DNA of 64,000 nucleotides from JAAYJR01 sp964495655 (GTDB lineage: Bacteria; Bacteroidota; Bacteroidia; Bacteroidales; Prolixibacteraceae), in contig CAZBWK010000001.1 of the NCBI GenBank assembly GCA_964495655.1, positions 1 to 64,000 of the forward strand. Reading direction: 5' to 3'. This document shows, in pieces, positions 38,001 to 45,189 of the stretch. The notes beneath the pieces are model-generated. The model did no database searches. It was not told the origin of the DNA and was given only the letters and a program-made list of their open reading frames with translations. The translations under genes were made by a program, and so were the position numbers. Each line of letters begins with the position of its first letter. Within the stretch, counting starts at the first letter, position 1.

Positions 38001-38424
38001 CAGGGGTTGACTGGGACAGCAGGTTAAAGATCAGCGCCATCAGCACTACTGCAATATTCAGTACGAGGAACACCTGAAGATTTCCCCATGTTTTGCCTAT
38101 TACATACTCACCATTGGTCATTGATCGCATATATATAACCTCCGTTGTATCTAGTTTTTTATCACGCTTAAGAAAATCGGAGGCTAAAAACACTGCAATA
38201 ATTGCCTGGGCTACATTCAGTATCAGAAGGTTAATATAAGGAATAGCTGAAGGTATACTTCTCACGGCCCATCCCTGATCCCCTCCTCCCTGGATTACCA
38301 TCCCAAAGTTGAGGATAAACAACACACCTAGCGACAAAACTCCAAATATCCGGAAAAACCAGCTCCTTAGCAGTGTTTTACGCTCATATTTGGCTATCGA
38401 CAATATATTATGAAAAGAGATCAT
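35077..38424 (-). CDS. ABC permease fused to degenerate M1-peptidase-like and golvesin-like domains
   Basis: An 1115-residue fusion. Residues 1-280 form an ABC-2-type permease with about seven helices. Residues 290-820 resemble the large extracytoplasmic part of M1 aminopeptidases (beta N-domain ending VPLTQISLAIGRYEKK; helical C-part), but no HExxH zinc motif or GxMEN exopeptidase loop can be found: the expected region reads VEVPAQFKSYERIWAGRQEF. It is therefore probably inactive as a protease. Residues 940-1115 end in FADAVKLVKL and look like the golvesin/xanthan-lyase C-terminal binding domain. Two Gly/Arg-rich linkers are at 853-867 and 1042-1053. It starts 21 bases after its ATPase gene. 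Permease-M1 fusions are known in Bacteroidetes; the loss of active site and the added C-terminal domain are notable. Confidence 0.85.
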   Translation of the reverse strand: MISFHNILSIAKYERKTLLRSWFFRIFGVLSLGVLFILNFGMVIQGGGDQGWAVRSIPSAIPYINLLILNVAQAIIAVFLASDFLKRDKKLDTTEVIYMRSMTNGEYVIGKTWGNLQVFLVLNIAVVLMALIFNLLSQSTPVNKEAYLLYLLLISVPTLVFIMGLSFLLMSVIRNQAITFVIILGYIGITIFLLEARYYYIFDYMAFNIPMLISDIAGMGNLERVLIHRGIYFSLGISFIFFTIYLLKRLPQSVSMTIFSLIIAIIFLGIGTYLGFDHITRFKKDESLRQEAVALNNIYVREKLPVTLSHDIFLEHKGSIIQAVSDLVIKNEKDERIDKLILSLNEGLVLQNVKLGGQETPFNRKHHLIIIEKDVSLEPGEEKTLQISYSGSINETFCYLDVTEEERQSKYGKFVLNVDKRYTFLTPDYLLLTPEANWYPKTGVTYSSDDVSWNHPEFIDFNLKVKTAPGLRAISQGEIITEPDGLFLFRNDVPLTQISLAIGRYEKKSILTDSVEYGIWHIEGHDFFTDALPEIKDTLASLVSERMGDFERTYNLEYAFKRLFVVEVPAQFKSYERIWAGRQEFVQPEQVLIPEKGYLLREADLEGSRKRMERWGRRGDSNLTEKDKEIRILFDFLALFTREQSVNFRPGMGGFSPAELSNPYFIFPMLYNFQNNIQSDVWPITNRIFEAYLKSQANDMRSAFRRNMQGISEDEMANIALQDSTFEEIIADPKQKAIIDNVIKLKGEALFSKIQWEAGQEQFEKFLRELLRDYRFRNISFEQFANEIDEKFGVKLMPVMDKWFVEKALPGYLFSPIEAVKVRTGDFLRTKVSLKVTNFADIEGVIKFSFRLGEGGGPGRGFGRGPGADDMIHKLLYMEPNQTKDVSFMLDSDPRMVMINTITSQNIPQVIMTGFREILEDPKAVAFEGEVVTDVPVIRQLQGEIIVDNEDPGFEVTSTNEISLLEKWMAKESEGSQKYAGMNYWRPPVNWTATTNSDFYGDYIRSGHYVKSGDGSVKARWRVPVSEPGHYELYYHLYKARRFGRGGGGEERGEYQFFIHSDDGIEEQSLSIHNADSGWNSLGSFYFSPDTALIELTNKSNLRIVFADAVKLVKL

Positions 38425-38445
38425 GGTTCAAAATTTATTTAAAAT

Positions 38446-39339
38446 TCAGGAAATCATCCACTGATTAAGTTTATTCTCCATAAAATGCACATAGGCATGT
38501 TCCAGGTCAGGCTCAATTTGCTTACCATAGTAGCCGTTAATTTCAGTGGCAACCACCTGTACTTCCCAGCCACCTTCAACGGGTATAGTAGATATAACAG
38601 GATATTTTTCATTTATTTCCATATATTCTGTTTCAGTGGCATTTATAAGCCATACGTTTCCACGGGCTTCATTAACCAGTTTTTCGGGTGCGCCTGAAAA
38701 TGCAAGCTGGCCCTCGTGTAACAGCGCCATATTATGGCATGTACTGGAAATGTCACCCACTATATGTGTTGACAGAATGATTATAACATCCTGAGTACTA
38801 ATTGTCGATAACAAATTTCTGAAACGTATTCGTTCCTCAGGATCCAGTCCTGTTGTCGGCTCATCAACAATAATGATCCTGGGATTATTAATAAGGGCCT
38901 GAGCAATTCCCAGCCGTCTTTTCATACCTCCGGAAAGCTTATTGGCATTCCGGTCACGTGCTTCATATAATCCAACCTCTTCAAGCATCTGGTCTACTGC
39001 TTTTTTTCGGGCAGAGCTGTTTTTCATTCCTGCGAGCCGGGCGGTGTAATCTAAAAATTCGTAGGTTTTCAGTTTTGAGAAAAAGCTGAAATCCTGGGGA
39101 AGGTACCCAAGCATTGCCCTTATTTCCCTTCTGTTTTTTGCCAGGTCCAGGCCGTCAACTGTTACCTTTCCACTTGAAGGTTTCATGAGTGTGACCAGAA
39201 TTCTCATTAAAGTTGATTTCCCGGCACCATTAGGGCCTAACAGCCCAAACATCCCGTTGGAAATTTCAAGATGTAAATTTTTTAAGGCGTAATTCCCGTT
39301 GGGATATACCTTATTTAAATTTTCAATTTTTATATACAC
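38446..39339 (-). CDS. ABC transporter ATPase, first gene of the hybrid efflux operon
   Basis: A 297-residue nucleotide-binding subunit. Walker A GPNGAGKST near residues 37-45, signature LSGGMKRR, Walker B IIIVDE followed by PTTGLDPEERIRFRNLL, and H-loop STHI are intact. It pairs with the permease-M1 protein encoded 21 bases downstream. Its wording is strikingly close to the ATPase domain of the RND-ABC fusion in the same operon (shared GMFGLLGPNGAGKST and RIRFRNLL; both end in a DLE/HLE-DAY-like helix), so the two are paralogues. The start is at the edge of a 131-base divergent gap with comB; no -7 box was recognised on this strand. Confidence 0.96.
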   Translation of the reverse strand: MYIKIENLNKVYPNGNYALKNLHLEISNGMFGLLGPNGAGKSTLMRILVTLMKPSSGKVTVDGLDLAKNRREIRAMLGYLPQDFSFFSKLKTYEFLDYTARLAGMKNSSARKKAVDQMLEEVGLYEARDRNANKLSGGMKRRLGIAQALINNPRIIIVDEPTTGLDPEERIRFRNLLSTISTQDVIIILSTHIVGDISSTCHNMALLHEGQLAFSGAPEKLVNEARGNVWLINATETEYMEINEKYPVISTIPVEGGWEVQVVATEINGYYGKQIEPDLEHAYVHFMENKLNQWMIS

Positions 39340-39432
39340 TTTTAATTATTAAATTAATTAAACTACTCATTTGGACTTGAGAGTTTTAAAATAGTTTAAA
39401 TATTAACCATAAATTAGTAGTTCTAATTGCAC

Positions 39433-39462
39433 TTTGCCAGATATTAATTTTGATTAATTTTG
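39433..39462 (+). promoter_or_regulatory. Candidate promoter for comB (TTTG ... TAATTTTG)
   Basis: -33 TTTG at 39433-39436 and -7 TAATTTTG at 39455-39462 with an 18-base spacer, the best full match to the Bacteroidetes promoter in the window. A second TAATTTTG lies at 39445-39452. The implied start point is within a few bases of the ATG at 39471, so the mRNA may be nearly leaderless. Confidence 0.55.
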
Positions 39463-39470
39463 CGCTTCTG

Positions 39471-40172
39471 ATGAATATACAAATTTTACAACTTCTTGAA
39501 GGTGCCCGTAAAGCCACCGGATTAACTGTCATTATAGATGTTTTCCGCGCCTTTTCCACAGCCTGTTATGCTTTTAATAAGGGTGCGGAAAAGATCATTC
39601 CGGTTGACAACATCGGAAAAGCTTACCTTTTGAAAAAGGAAAATCCTGAATACCTTCTGATCGGCGAGCGCAATGAAATGAAGCCACACGGTTTCGATTT
39701 TGGAAATTCTCCTACACACCTGGCAGATGCCCGGTTGCAAGGAAAAACAATTGTTCATACAACCAGTTCGGGCACTCAGGGAATTGCTGCTGCAGTCAGA
39801 GCCGATGAGATCATCACCGGAAGTTTTGTAAATGCCGGCGCTATAATCAGGTACATACAGCAAATGCAACCGGAAACAGTTTCGCTGGTATGTATGGGTT
39901 ATGCATGCAGCTTTCCCGTAGATGAAGACACTCTTTGTGCTGAATATATAAGAAATGAATTAACAGGTCAGCACAACGATTTCAATAAAATGGTCACTAT
40001 CATCCGAAAAGGATCAGGGAAACGGTTCTTTGAGCCTGAAAAACAGGATTGGGCCCCCGGTTCTGATTTCGATATGTGCTTGAAATTAAATTTGTTCGAC
40101 TTTATTCTCAAAGTCCGTAATGACAGCGACCCCGGATTTTTACAAAAGATACCCTTAATCGCAGTTGCATGA
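39471..40172 (+). CDS. comB: ComB-like 2-phosphosulfolactate phosphatase
   Basis: A 233-residue protein of the ComB family, which hydrolyses 2-phosphosulfolactate to sulfolactate; the founding role is methanogen coenzyme M synthesis, but homologues are widespread in bacteria. Typical segments: VIIDVFRAFSTACYA (early Asp/Arg/Ser), IGERNEMKPHGFDFGNSP, HTTSSGTQGI, and VCMGYACSFPVDEDTLCAEYI. The frame opens seven codons upstream at 39450, but that ATG lies inside the promoter, so ATG 39471 (MNIQILQLLEG) is chosen. No other sulfonate or coenzyme M genes are nearby, so the physiological substrate is uncertain. Composition matches the window, so it is not part of the archaeal fragment problem. Confidence 0.88.
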   Translation: MNIQILQLLEGARKATGLTVIIDVFRAFSTACYAFNKGAEKIIPVDNIGKAYLLKKENPEYLLIGERNEMKPHGFDFGNSPTHLADARLQGKTIVHTTSSGTQGIAAAVRADEIITGSFVNAGAIIRYIQQMQPETVSLVCMGYACSFPVDEDTLCAEYIRNELTGQHNDFNKMVTIIRKGSGKRFFEPEKQDWAPGSDFDMCLKLNLFDFILKVRNDSDPGFLQKIPLIAVA

Positions 40173-40209
40173 TCGTCAATCTATTGCCTGGAGGCAAAAA
40201 TGATATATT

Positions 40210-41385
40210 ATGAGCAAATATAATTTTGACGAAATTATTGACCGTGAAGGTACTAACTGCATTAAATATGATGCCAGAAGGCAAATATTTAAATCAGCTG
40301 ATATATTACCTCTCTGGGTTGCTGACACCGATTTCAGAACACCTGAATTTATTACAAAAGCCATAAAAAAACGGGCTGAACATGAGATCTTCGGATATAC
40401 ATTCAAACCGGATTCCTATTTCAGCTCCATAACAGGCTGGATGAAAAGGCGGCATAACTGGACAATAAAAAAGGGGTGGATATCTTCCAGTCCGGGTGTT
40501 GTCGCTGGCCTCACTCTTGCTATTGAGACCTTTTCAAATCCCGGAGACGGGGTTATTGTGCAGCCACCGGTATATTTTCCCTTTTTCAGCTGTGTAAAAG
40601 GCTCAGGCAGAACAATGATCCAAAATCCCCTGAGAATTGAAAACGGCAGATATACCTTCGATTTCAACGACCTTATATCAAAAATAAATAAAAACACAAG
40701 GTTACTTCTGCTTTGCAATCCTCAGAATCCCGGTGGTATGGTTTGGAAATCAGAAGAGTTAAACGAGCTTAGCCGGATCTGTATTGAAAATAATATCCTT
40801 ATCATTTCCGATGAGATCCATTCCGACCTGGTCTACAAAGGAAACAGGCACACTCCGGTTGCCATGGTCTCAGACGAAACTGCAAAAAATTCGGTTATAC
40901 TTATGGCACCCAGCAAAACATTCAATGTTGCCGGACTGGCAACGTCTGTTGTTATAATACCAGACAGAGAAAAATTCGAGTTATACGAAAAAGCCCTGAA
41001 CCTGGGGCATCTGGACATGGGTAATATTTTCGGGTCACTTGCCCTTGAGGCTGCCTATACTTATGGAGATGAGTGGCTGGAGGAGCTCCTGGAGTATTTA
41101 TGGAATAATTTTTTATACCTGGAAGATTTTTTCAAAAAATATCTCTCACGGGTAAAGGTAATGAAGCCTGAAGCCACCTATCTGATCTGGCTGGATTTCA
41201 GAGAGTACGGAATGAATGACAGGGAGCTTTCAAAATTCATGATCAGAAAGGCCAAGGTGGGCCTAAACAACGGCGCCAGGTTTGGCATTGAAGGTGACGG
41301 GTGGATGCGACTCAATATCGGTTGTCCGCGTAGTGTCCTGTCAGAAGGTCTGGAGAGGCTGGGGAATGCATTTTCCGGACTCTGA
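40210..41385 (+). CDS. PatB/MalY-type PLP enzyme (cystathionine beta-lyase-like)
   Basis: A 391-residue fold-type I PLP enzyme. LWVADTDFRTPEFI at the N-terminus is the mark of the MalY/PatB subgroup, CNPQNPGG and IISDEIHSDLVY hold the cofactor contacts, and the Schiff-base Lys is in APSKTFNVAGL (about 236). Likely beta-cleavage of cystathionine or cysteine conjugates giving pyruvate, ammonia and a thiol; aminotransferase activity is an alternative. A small perfect hairpin (TTGCC/GGCAA, 40184-40197) lies just before the ATG and includes GGAGG. The stop abuts the convergent GT9 stop. Confidence 0.9.
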   Translation: MSKYNFDEIIDREGTNCIKYDARRQIFKSADILPLWVADTDFRTPEFITKAIKKRAEHEIFGYTFKPDSYFSSITGWMKRRHNWTIKKGWISSSPGVVAGLTLAIETFSNPGDGVIVQPPVYFPFFSCVKGSGRTMIQNPLRIENGRYTFDFNDLISKINKNTRLLLLCNPQNPGGMVWKSEELNELSRICIENNILIISDEIHSDLVYKGNRHTPVAMVSDETAKNSVILMAPSKTFNVAGLATSVVIIPDREKFELYEKALNLGHLDMGNIFGSLALEAAYTYGDEWLEELLEYLWNNFLYLEDFFKKYLSRVKVMKPEATYLIWLDFREYGMNDRELSKFMIRKAKVGLNNGARFGIEGDGWMRLNIGCPRSVLSEGLERLGNAFSGL

Positions 41386-42384
41386 TCAAAAATTTTTTTT
41401 GATCCACTCAATGGCAGTCCCGGTATCAATATCCAGCATACATCTGAAATGCTTTTTAGGGCATTTATTATAGCCAAGCTTAGAGCAGGGTCTGCATTTT
41501 AACTTACTGACTTCAGTAATTTTTGATACAGGATCAGGCATATAGGGGTACATACCAAATTGAGGGATTGTATTACCCCAAAAAGACATTATCTTCTTTT
41601 TAAATGCAGCTGCAATATGCATAAAACCGGTATCATTGGTCAGTACCAGGTTCGAATCACGTACCAGGCATGCCGACTCATCTACAGAAGTTTTACCTGC
41701 ATAGTTATATACATTCCCTTTTGACGATGATGCAATAATTTCTCCTGTCATTTGCTCACCGGCACCTCCTATGAGAACCACAGGATAATCAATGTTTTTA
41801 CATATCAATGCAATCTTTTCTGCAGGTAACTTTTTGGTATTATATGTCCCCCCTGTTACAAAAGCTACATAGCCGTTTTGACAAACGGGAGGCAGGCAAT
41901 TTTTCCCAAATCTTACATTATCCGGAATAAAATAATCAAGCCCTTTGTTGTCATTGACCACATCAAACAGAGAAACAGTATCCAGGTACCTGTCAACAAT
42001 ATGTATTGGGGGCAGCCTGTTAATCCTGAAGCAGACAGCAATAAACTTTTGTATATTAAGTTTATCTACAGCAAAAGCCGGCAAATTCAGTCGTAATCTG
42101 ATAAGCCTGGTTAAATAATTATTCTGAAGGTCAATTATATAATCAAACGGTATACCGGCAAACAGCTTAATAAGTTTTCCAGCCGAGCCGGGATAATGAT
42201 AAACCTTTGAAATATAAGGATTTGATAATAAAACAGATGAATATTCCCTATCTGTCAGAAAAAATATTTCTGCATCCTCAACCTGCTGTTTGAGGCATCT
42301 TACAACAGGTGAAGTCAGAACGATATCTCCCAGAGAGCTAAACCGTATGATCAGAAATCTTACTCTATTTTTTAATTGATTCAA
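41386..42384 (-). CDS. Glycosyltransferase family 9 (heptosyltransferase-like)
   Basis: A 332-residue GT9 enzyme, related to ADP-heptose:LPS heptosyltransferases that build the LPS inner core. N-terminal FLIIRFSSLGDIVLTSPVVR is the acceptor-side motif; VLTNDTGFMHIAAAFKKKIMSFWG is the nucleotide-sugar motif. A Cys-rich tail (CRPCSKLGYNKCPKKHFRCM) is common in Bacteroidetes members. The start ATG overlaps the end of atpC by 20 bases, so it is translated from the ATP synthase transcript, an odd partnership. Confidence 0.92.
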   Translation of the reverse strand: MNQLKNRVRFLIIRFSSLGDIVLTSPVVRCLKQQVEDAEIFFLTDREYSSVLLSNPYISKVYHYPGSAGKLIKLFAGIPFDYIIDLQNNYLTRLIRLRLNLPAFAVDKLNIQKFIAVCFRINRLPPIHIVDRYLDTVSLFDVVNDNKGLDYFIPDNVRFGKNCLPPVCQNGYVAFVTGGTYNTKKLPAEKIALICKNIDYPVVLIGGAGEQMTGEIIASSSKGNVYNYAGKTSVDESACLVRDSNLVLTNDTGFMHIAAAFKKKIMSFWGNTIPQFGMYPYMPDPVSKITEVSKLKCRPCSKLGYNKCPKKHFRCMLDIDTGTAIEWIKKNF

Positions 42385-42613
42385 CCAATATAATTATTTT
42401 ATTGGCTTTGTTTTCCACAATGCCTCCTTCAACTTTGAAGGTAATTTTTGTATCTTTTTCATCTATTATCCGGATAACACCTTTATCAAGGGTAGAAATA
42501 ATCGGCGCATGATTTTTTAAGATCTCGAACAAGCCTTTACTGCCAGGGAGCCTGACACGTTTAACATTACCCTTGTAAATCAGCTTATCCGGAGAGATAA
42601 TTTCGAGAAACAT
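42365..42613 (-). CDS. atpC: F1 ATP synthase epsilon subunit, short form
   Basis: An 82-residue epsilon subunit comprising only the N-terminal beta-sandwich (MFLEIISPDKLIYKGNVKRVRLPGSKGLFEILKNHAPIISTL). The C-terminal helical hairpin that inhibits ATP hydrolysis in many bacteria is absent, a known trait of Bacteroidetes epsilon. Follows atpD by 16 bases. Confidence 0.95.
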   Translation of the reverse strand: MFLEIISPDKLIYKGNVKRVRLPGSKGLFEILKNHAPIISTLDKGVIRIIDEKDTKITFKVEGGIVENKANKIIILVESIKK

Positions 42614-42629
42614 AAGCGAAATATATTAG

Positions 42630-44126
42630 TTATTTACCGGAAAGTAACCTTTCTCCCTTTTCTATAGCTTCATCAATAGTTCCCACAAGATTAAAAGCTG
42701 CTTCAGGATATCTGTCAACTTCACCATTCATAATGGCATTAAACCCTTTAATAGTATCTTCAATAGGTATTAGTTTCCCTTCAAGTCCGGTAAACTGAGA
42801 GGCCACAAAGAACGGTTGAGACAAAAATCTCTGAGCACGGCGTGCCCGATGGACCACCAGTTTATCCTCTTCCGACAGCTCATCCATTCCCAGGATAGCT
42901 ATAATATCCTGCAACTCTTTATACCTTTGCAACAATTGAATCACATTCTGGGCACAACTATAGTGTTCTTGTCCGACGATATCCGGGGTAAGTATCCTTG
43001 AGCTGGAATCCAGAGGGTCAACAGCCGGATAGATCCCAAGTTCCACGATTTTCCGGCTCAGCACTGTTGTAGCATCCAGATGGGCAAAAGTTGTTGCCGG
43101 AGCCGGGTCTGTAAGGTCATCGGCCGGTACATAGACAGCCTGAACTGAAGTAATGGAACCATATTTGGTTGATGTAATCCTTTCCTGCATGATCCCCATC
43201 TCAGTGGCCAGGGTTGGCTGGTAGCCCACAGCAGAAGGCATCCTGCCCAGGAGTGCTGACACTTCAGATCCGGCCTGGGTAAAACGGAAGACATTATCAA
43301 TAAAAAAAAGGATATCGCGTCCGCTCTGACCGGTACCCCCGCTGTCACGCAGACACTCTGCAATAGCCAGTCCTGAAAGGGCAACGCGTGCCCTTGCTCC
43401 CGGGGGTTCATTCATCTGTCCGAATACCATAGCCAGTTTCGACTTTTTCAGTTTTTCCATATCAACTTTAGAAAGGTCCCAACCGCCCTCCTCCATCGAT
43501 TTCCTGAATTCGTCACCATAATCAACAATATTGGTCTCAATCATTTCTCGCAGCAGGTCATTACCTTCGCGGGTACGCTCACCAACACCTGCAAATACTG
43601 ATAATCCACTATGGGCCAGTGCAATATTATTAATCAATTCCTGTATCAGTACAGTCTTGCCAACACCTGCTCCGCCAAACAGACCGATCTTGCCACCTTT
43701 AGCATAAGGCTCAATAAGGTCTATAACTTTTATCCCTGTATATAAAACTTCACTTTCAGTTATCAGGTCTTCATATTTCGGGGGATCGTTATGTATTTTC
43801 AATCCGTCCTTAGGTAACTTTTCCAATCCGTCAACCGAATCCCCCACGACATTTATCAACCGGCCTAATGCAGCTTCACCTTTCGGCATTGTTATTGGCT
43901 TTCCGGTAGATATTACTTCCATACCCCTTGTTAATCCGTCAGTTGAATCCATAGAAATACAACGAATTGTATTCTCTCCGATATGCTGCTGGCATTCAAT
44001 AATCAGGTTATCCTTTCCCTCCCTGATAATTTCCAAGGCATCGTAGATAGAAGGCAACTCATTACCCTCTTTTTCAAAACTGACATCAACAACAGGACCA
44101 ATAACCTGGATTATTCTACCCTTCAT
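42630..44126 (-). CDS. atpD: F1 ATP synthase beta subunit
   Basis: Catalytic subunit of F1, 498 residues. P-loop GGAGVGKTVL (about 152-161), catalytic GERTREGNDL, Walker B ILFFIDNVFRFTQAGSEVSALLGR, and the adenine-contact C-terminal region are all present. It is the first gene of atpD-atpC, separate from the other ATP synthase genes, which are not in the window. A TATTTTTG -7 box and a leader nearly identical to that of the YceI gene lie upstream, so it probably has its own promoter despite following polyprenyl synthase on the same strand. Confidence 0.98.
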   Translation of the reverse strand: MKGRIIQVIGPVVDVSFEKEGNELPSIYDALEIIREGKDNLIIECQQHIGENTIRCISMDSTDGLTRGMEVISTGKPITMPKGEAALGRLINVVGDSVDGLEKLPKDGLKIHNDPPKYEDLITESEVLYTGIKVIDLIEPYAKGGKIGLFGGAGVGKTVLIQELINNIALAHSGLSVFAGVGERTREGNDLLREMIETNIVDYGDEFRKSMEEGGWDLSKVDMEKLKKSKLAMVFGQMNEPPGARARVALSGLAIAECLRDSGGTGQSGRDILFFIDNVFRFTQAGSEVSALLGRMPSAVGYQPTLATEMGIMQERITSTKYGSITSVQAVYVPADDLTDPAPATTFAHLDATTVLSRKIVELGIYPAVDPLDSSSRILTPDIVGQEHYSCAQNVIQLLQRYKELQDIIAILGMDELSEEDKLVVHRARRAQRFLSQPFFVASQFTGLEGKLIPIEDTIKGFNAIMNGEVDRYPEAAFNLVGTIDEAIEKGERLLSGK

Positions 44127-44133
44127 TTGTTTA

Positions 44134-44159
44134 AAATTTTATAATTTATTAAAAATAAG
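44134..44159 (-). promoter_or_regulatory. A/T-rich leader upstream of atpD, shared with the YceI gene
   Basis: On the minus strand these 26 bases are identical to 48779-48804 and end 7 bases before the atpD ATG (5 bases before the YceI ATG). Likely a translation-initiation leader rich in A, as used by Bacteroidetes instead of Shine-Dalgarno sites. Confidence 0.45.
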
Positions 44160-44172
44160 TAAATTAAAAAAA

Positions 44173-44180
44173 CAAAAATA
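44173..44180 (-). promoter_or_regulatory. Candidate -7 promoter box for atpD
   Basis: Reads TATTTTTG on the minus strand, 47 bases upstream of the atpD ATG. Confidence 0.45.
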
Positions 44181-44199
44181 TCAAATTAAAATTAATGTT

Positions 44200-45189
44200 T
44201 TAAAATTTACGCATCTGCATACCGGAAATTAATGTTTTCAACTCAGTTGTTAAATTTTTATTTACAGGAAGATCTTCCAATGTACTGAATACATTATTAA
44301 TATAGTATCTGATCTTATTTTCTGTGATACTTTTAATTGACAATTTATTATATATATCTATCACAGCCCTGATCTTTTCCTGTTCTTTCTCCCTGCCTGT
44401 TGAGAGCCAGTCTGAAAGCTCAGATTTAATATTTGCGCCGGCCGATTCGAGAGCCTTTACCAGCAGGTATGTCTTCTTATTTCCGACAATATCATTCCCG
44501 ATTTTCTTGCCCACCAGTTCTTGTGATCCATAAGTATCCAAAAGGTCATCCTGCAACTGAAATGCAAGTCCGAGGTTGATCCCTAAATAATAGAGCTGGT
44601 CACATATTCCAGCATCAGCTTCGCCCAGCATAGCTCCGGCCTTTAAGCAGTAACCAAGCAAAACAGCAGTTTTGAGCCTGATCATTTCAAGATAATCTGC
44701 CTCTGTGATATCCGGGTGATTCTCAAAATCCATATCATACTGCTGTCCTTCACACACTTCTAAAGCTGTTGTTGTGAACAGGTGCACAACATCCGGGATA
44801 TTATCTGAAATGCACTCATGCAAGATGCGGTAAGATAAAAAGGCCATTGCATCTCCCGAAAGGATAGCACTGTTTTCACCAAATTTTATATAGACTGAAG
44901 GTCCATTTCGGCGGATTTCGGATTTATCCATAATATCATCGTGCAGTAATGTAAAATTATGAAACACCTCAGCCGACACTGCAGCAGGAAGGGCCAGTGA
45001 TATATTATCGGAAAACATGTTATAACACAGAAGCATCATTACAGGCCTTAATCTTTTACCGCCCATTTGCAATGAATAGCAAACCGGTTCATAGAGTCTT
45101 GCCGGTTTCATTGAAGTCAATTCTGAAAGCCGGTTTTTAAACTCATTATTAACCAGATTCTGTAATTCTTCAATCATGTAAAGTTTCAT
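44200..45189 (-). CDS. Trans-isoprenyl (polyprenyl) diphosphate synthase
   Basis: A 329-residue head-to-tail prenyl synthase. First aspartate motif LLHDDIMDKSEIRRNGPSVY with DDxxD (not the DDxxxxD of bacterial FPP synthases), second motif QLQDDLLDTYG. The DDxxD form favours a geranylgeranyl or longer chain product, such as the side chain of menaquinone, but length cannot be read with certainty. The ATG overlaps the stop of the upstream RND/MMPL gene (ATGA), so the two are translationally coupled. An alternative ATG four codons in (MIEELQNL) is possible. Confidence 0.92.
   Translation of the reverse strand: MKLYMIEELQNLVNNEFKNRLSELTSMKPARLYEPVCYSLQMGGKRLRPVMMLLCYNMFSDNISLALPAAVSAEVFHNFTLLHDDIMDKSEIRRNGPSVYIKFGENSAILSGDAMAFLSYRILHECISDNIPDVVHLFTTTALEVCEGQQYDMDFENHPDITEADYLEMIRLKTAVLLGYCLKAGAMLGEADAGICDQLYYLGINLGLAFQLQDDLLDTYGSQELVGKKIGNDIVGNKKTYLLVKALESAGANIKSELSDWLSTGREKEQEKIRAVIDIYNKLSIKSITENKIRYYINNVFSTLEDLPVNKNLTTELKTLISGMQMRKF

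Noticed and set aside
39340..39432. Operator for the distant TetR regulator upstream of the efflux operon
   Set aside because: No clear palindrome was found there, and the regulator is about 35 kb away.
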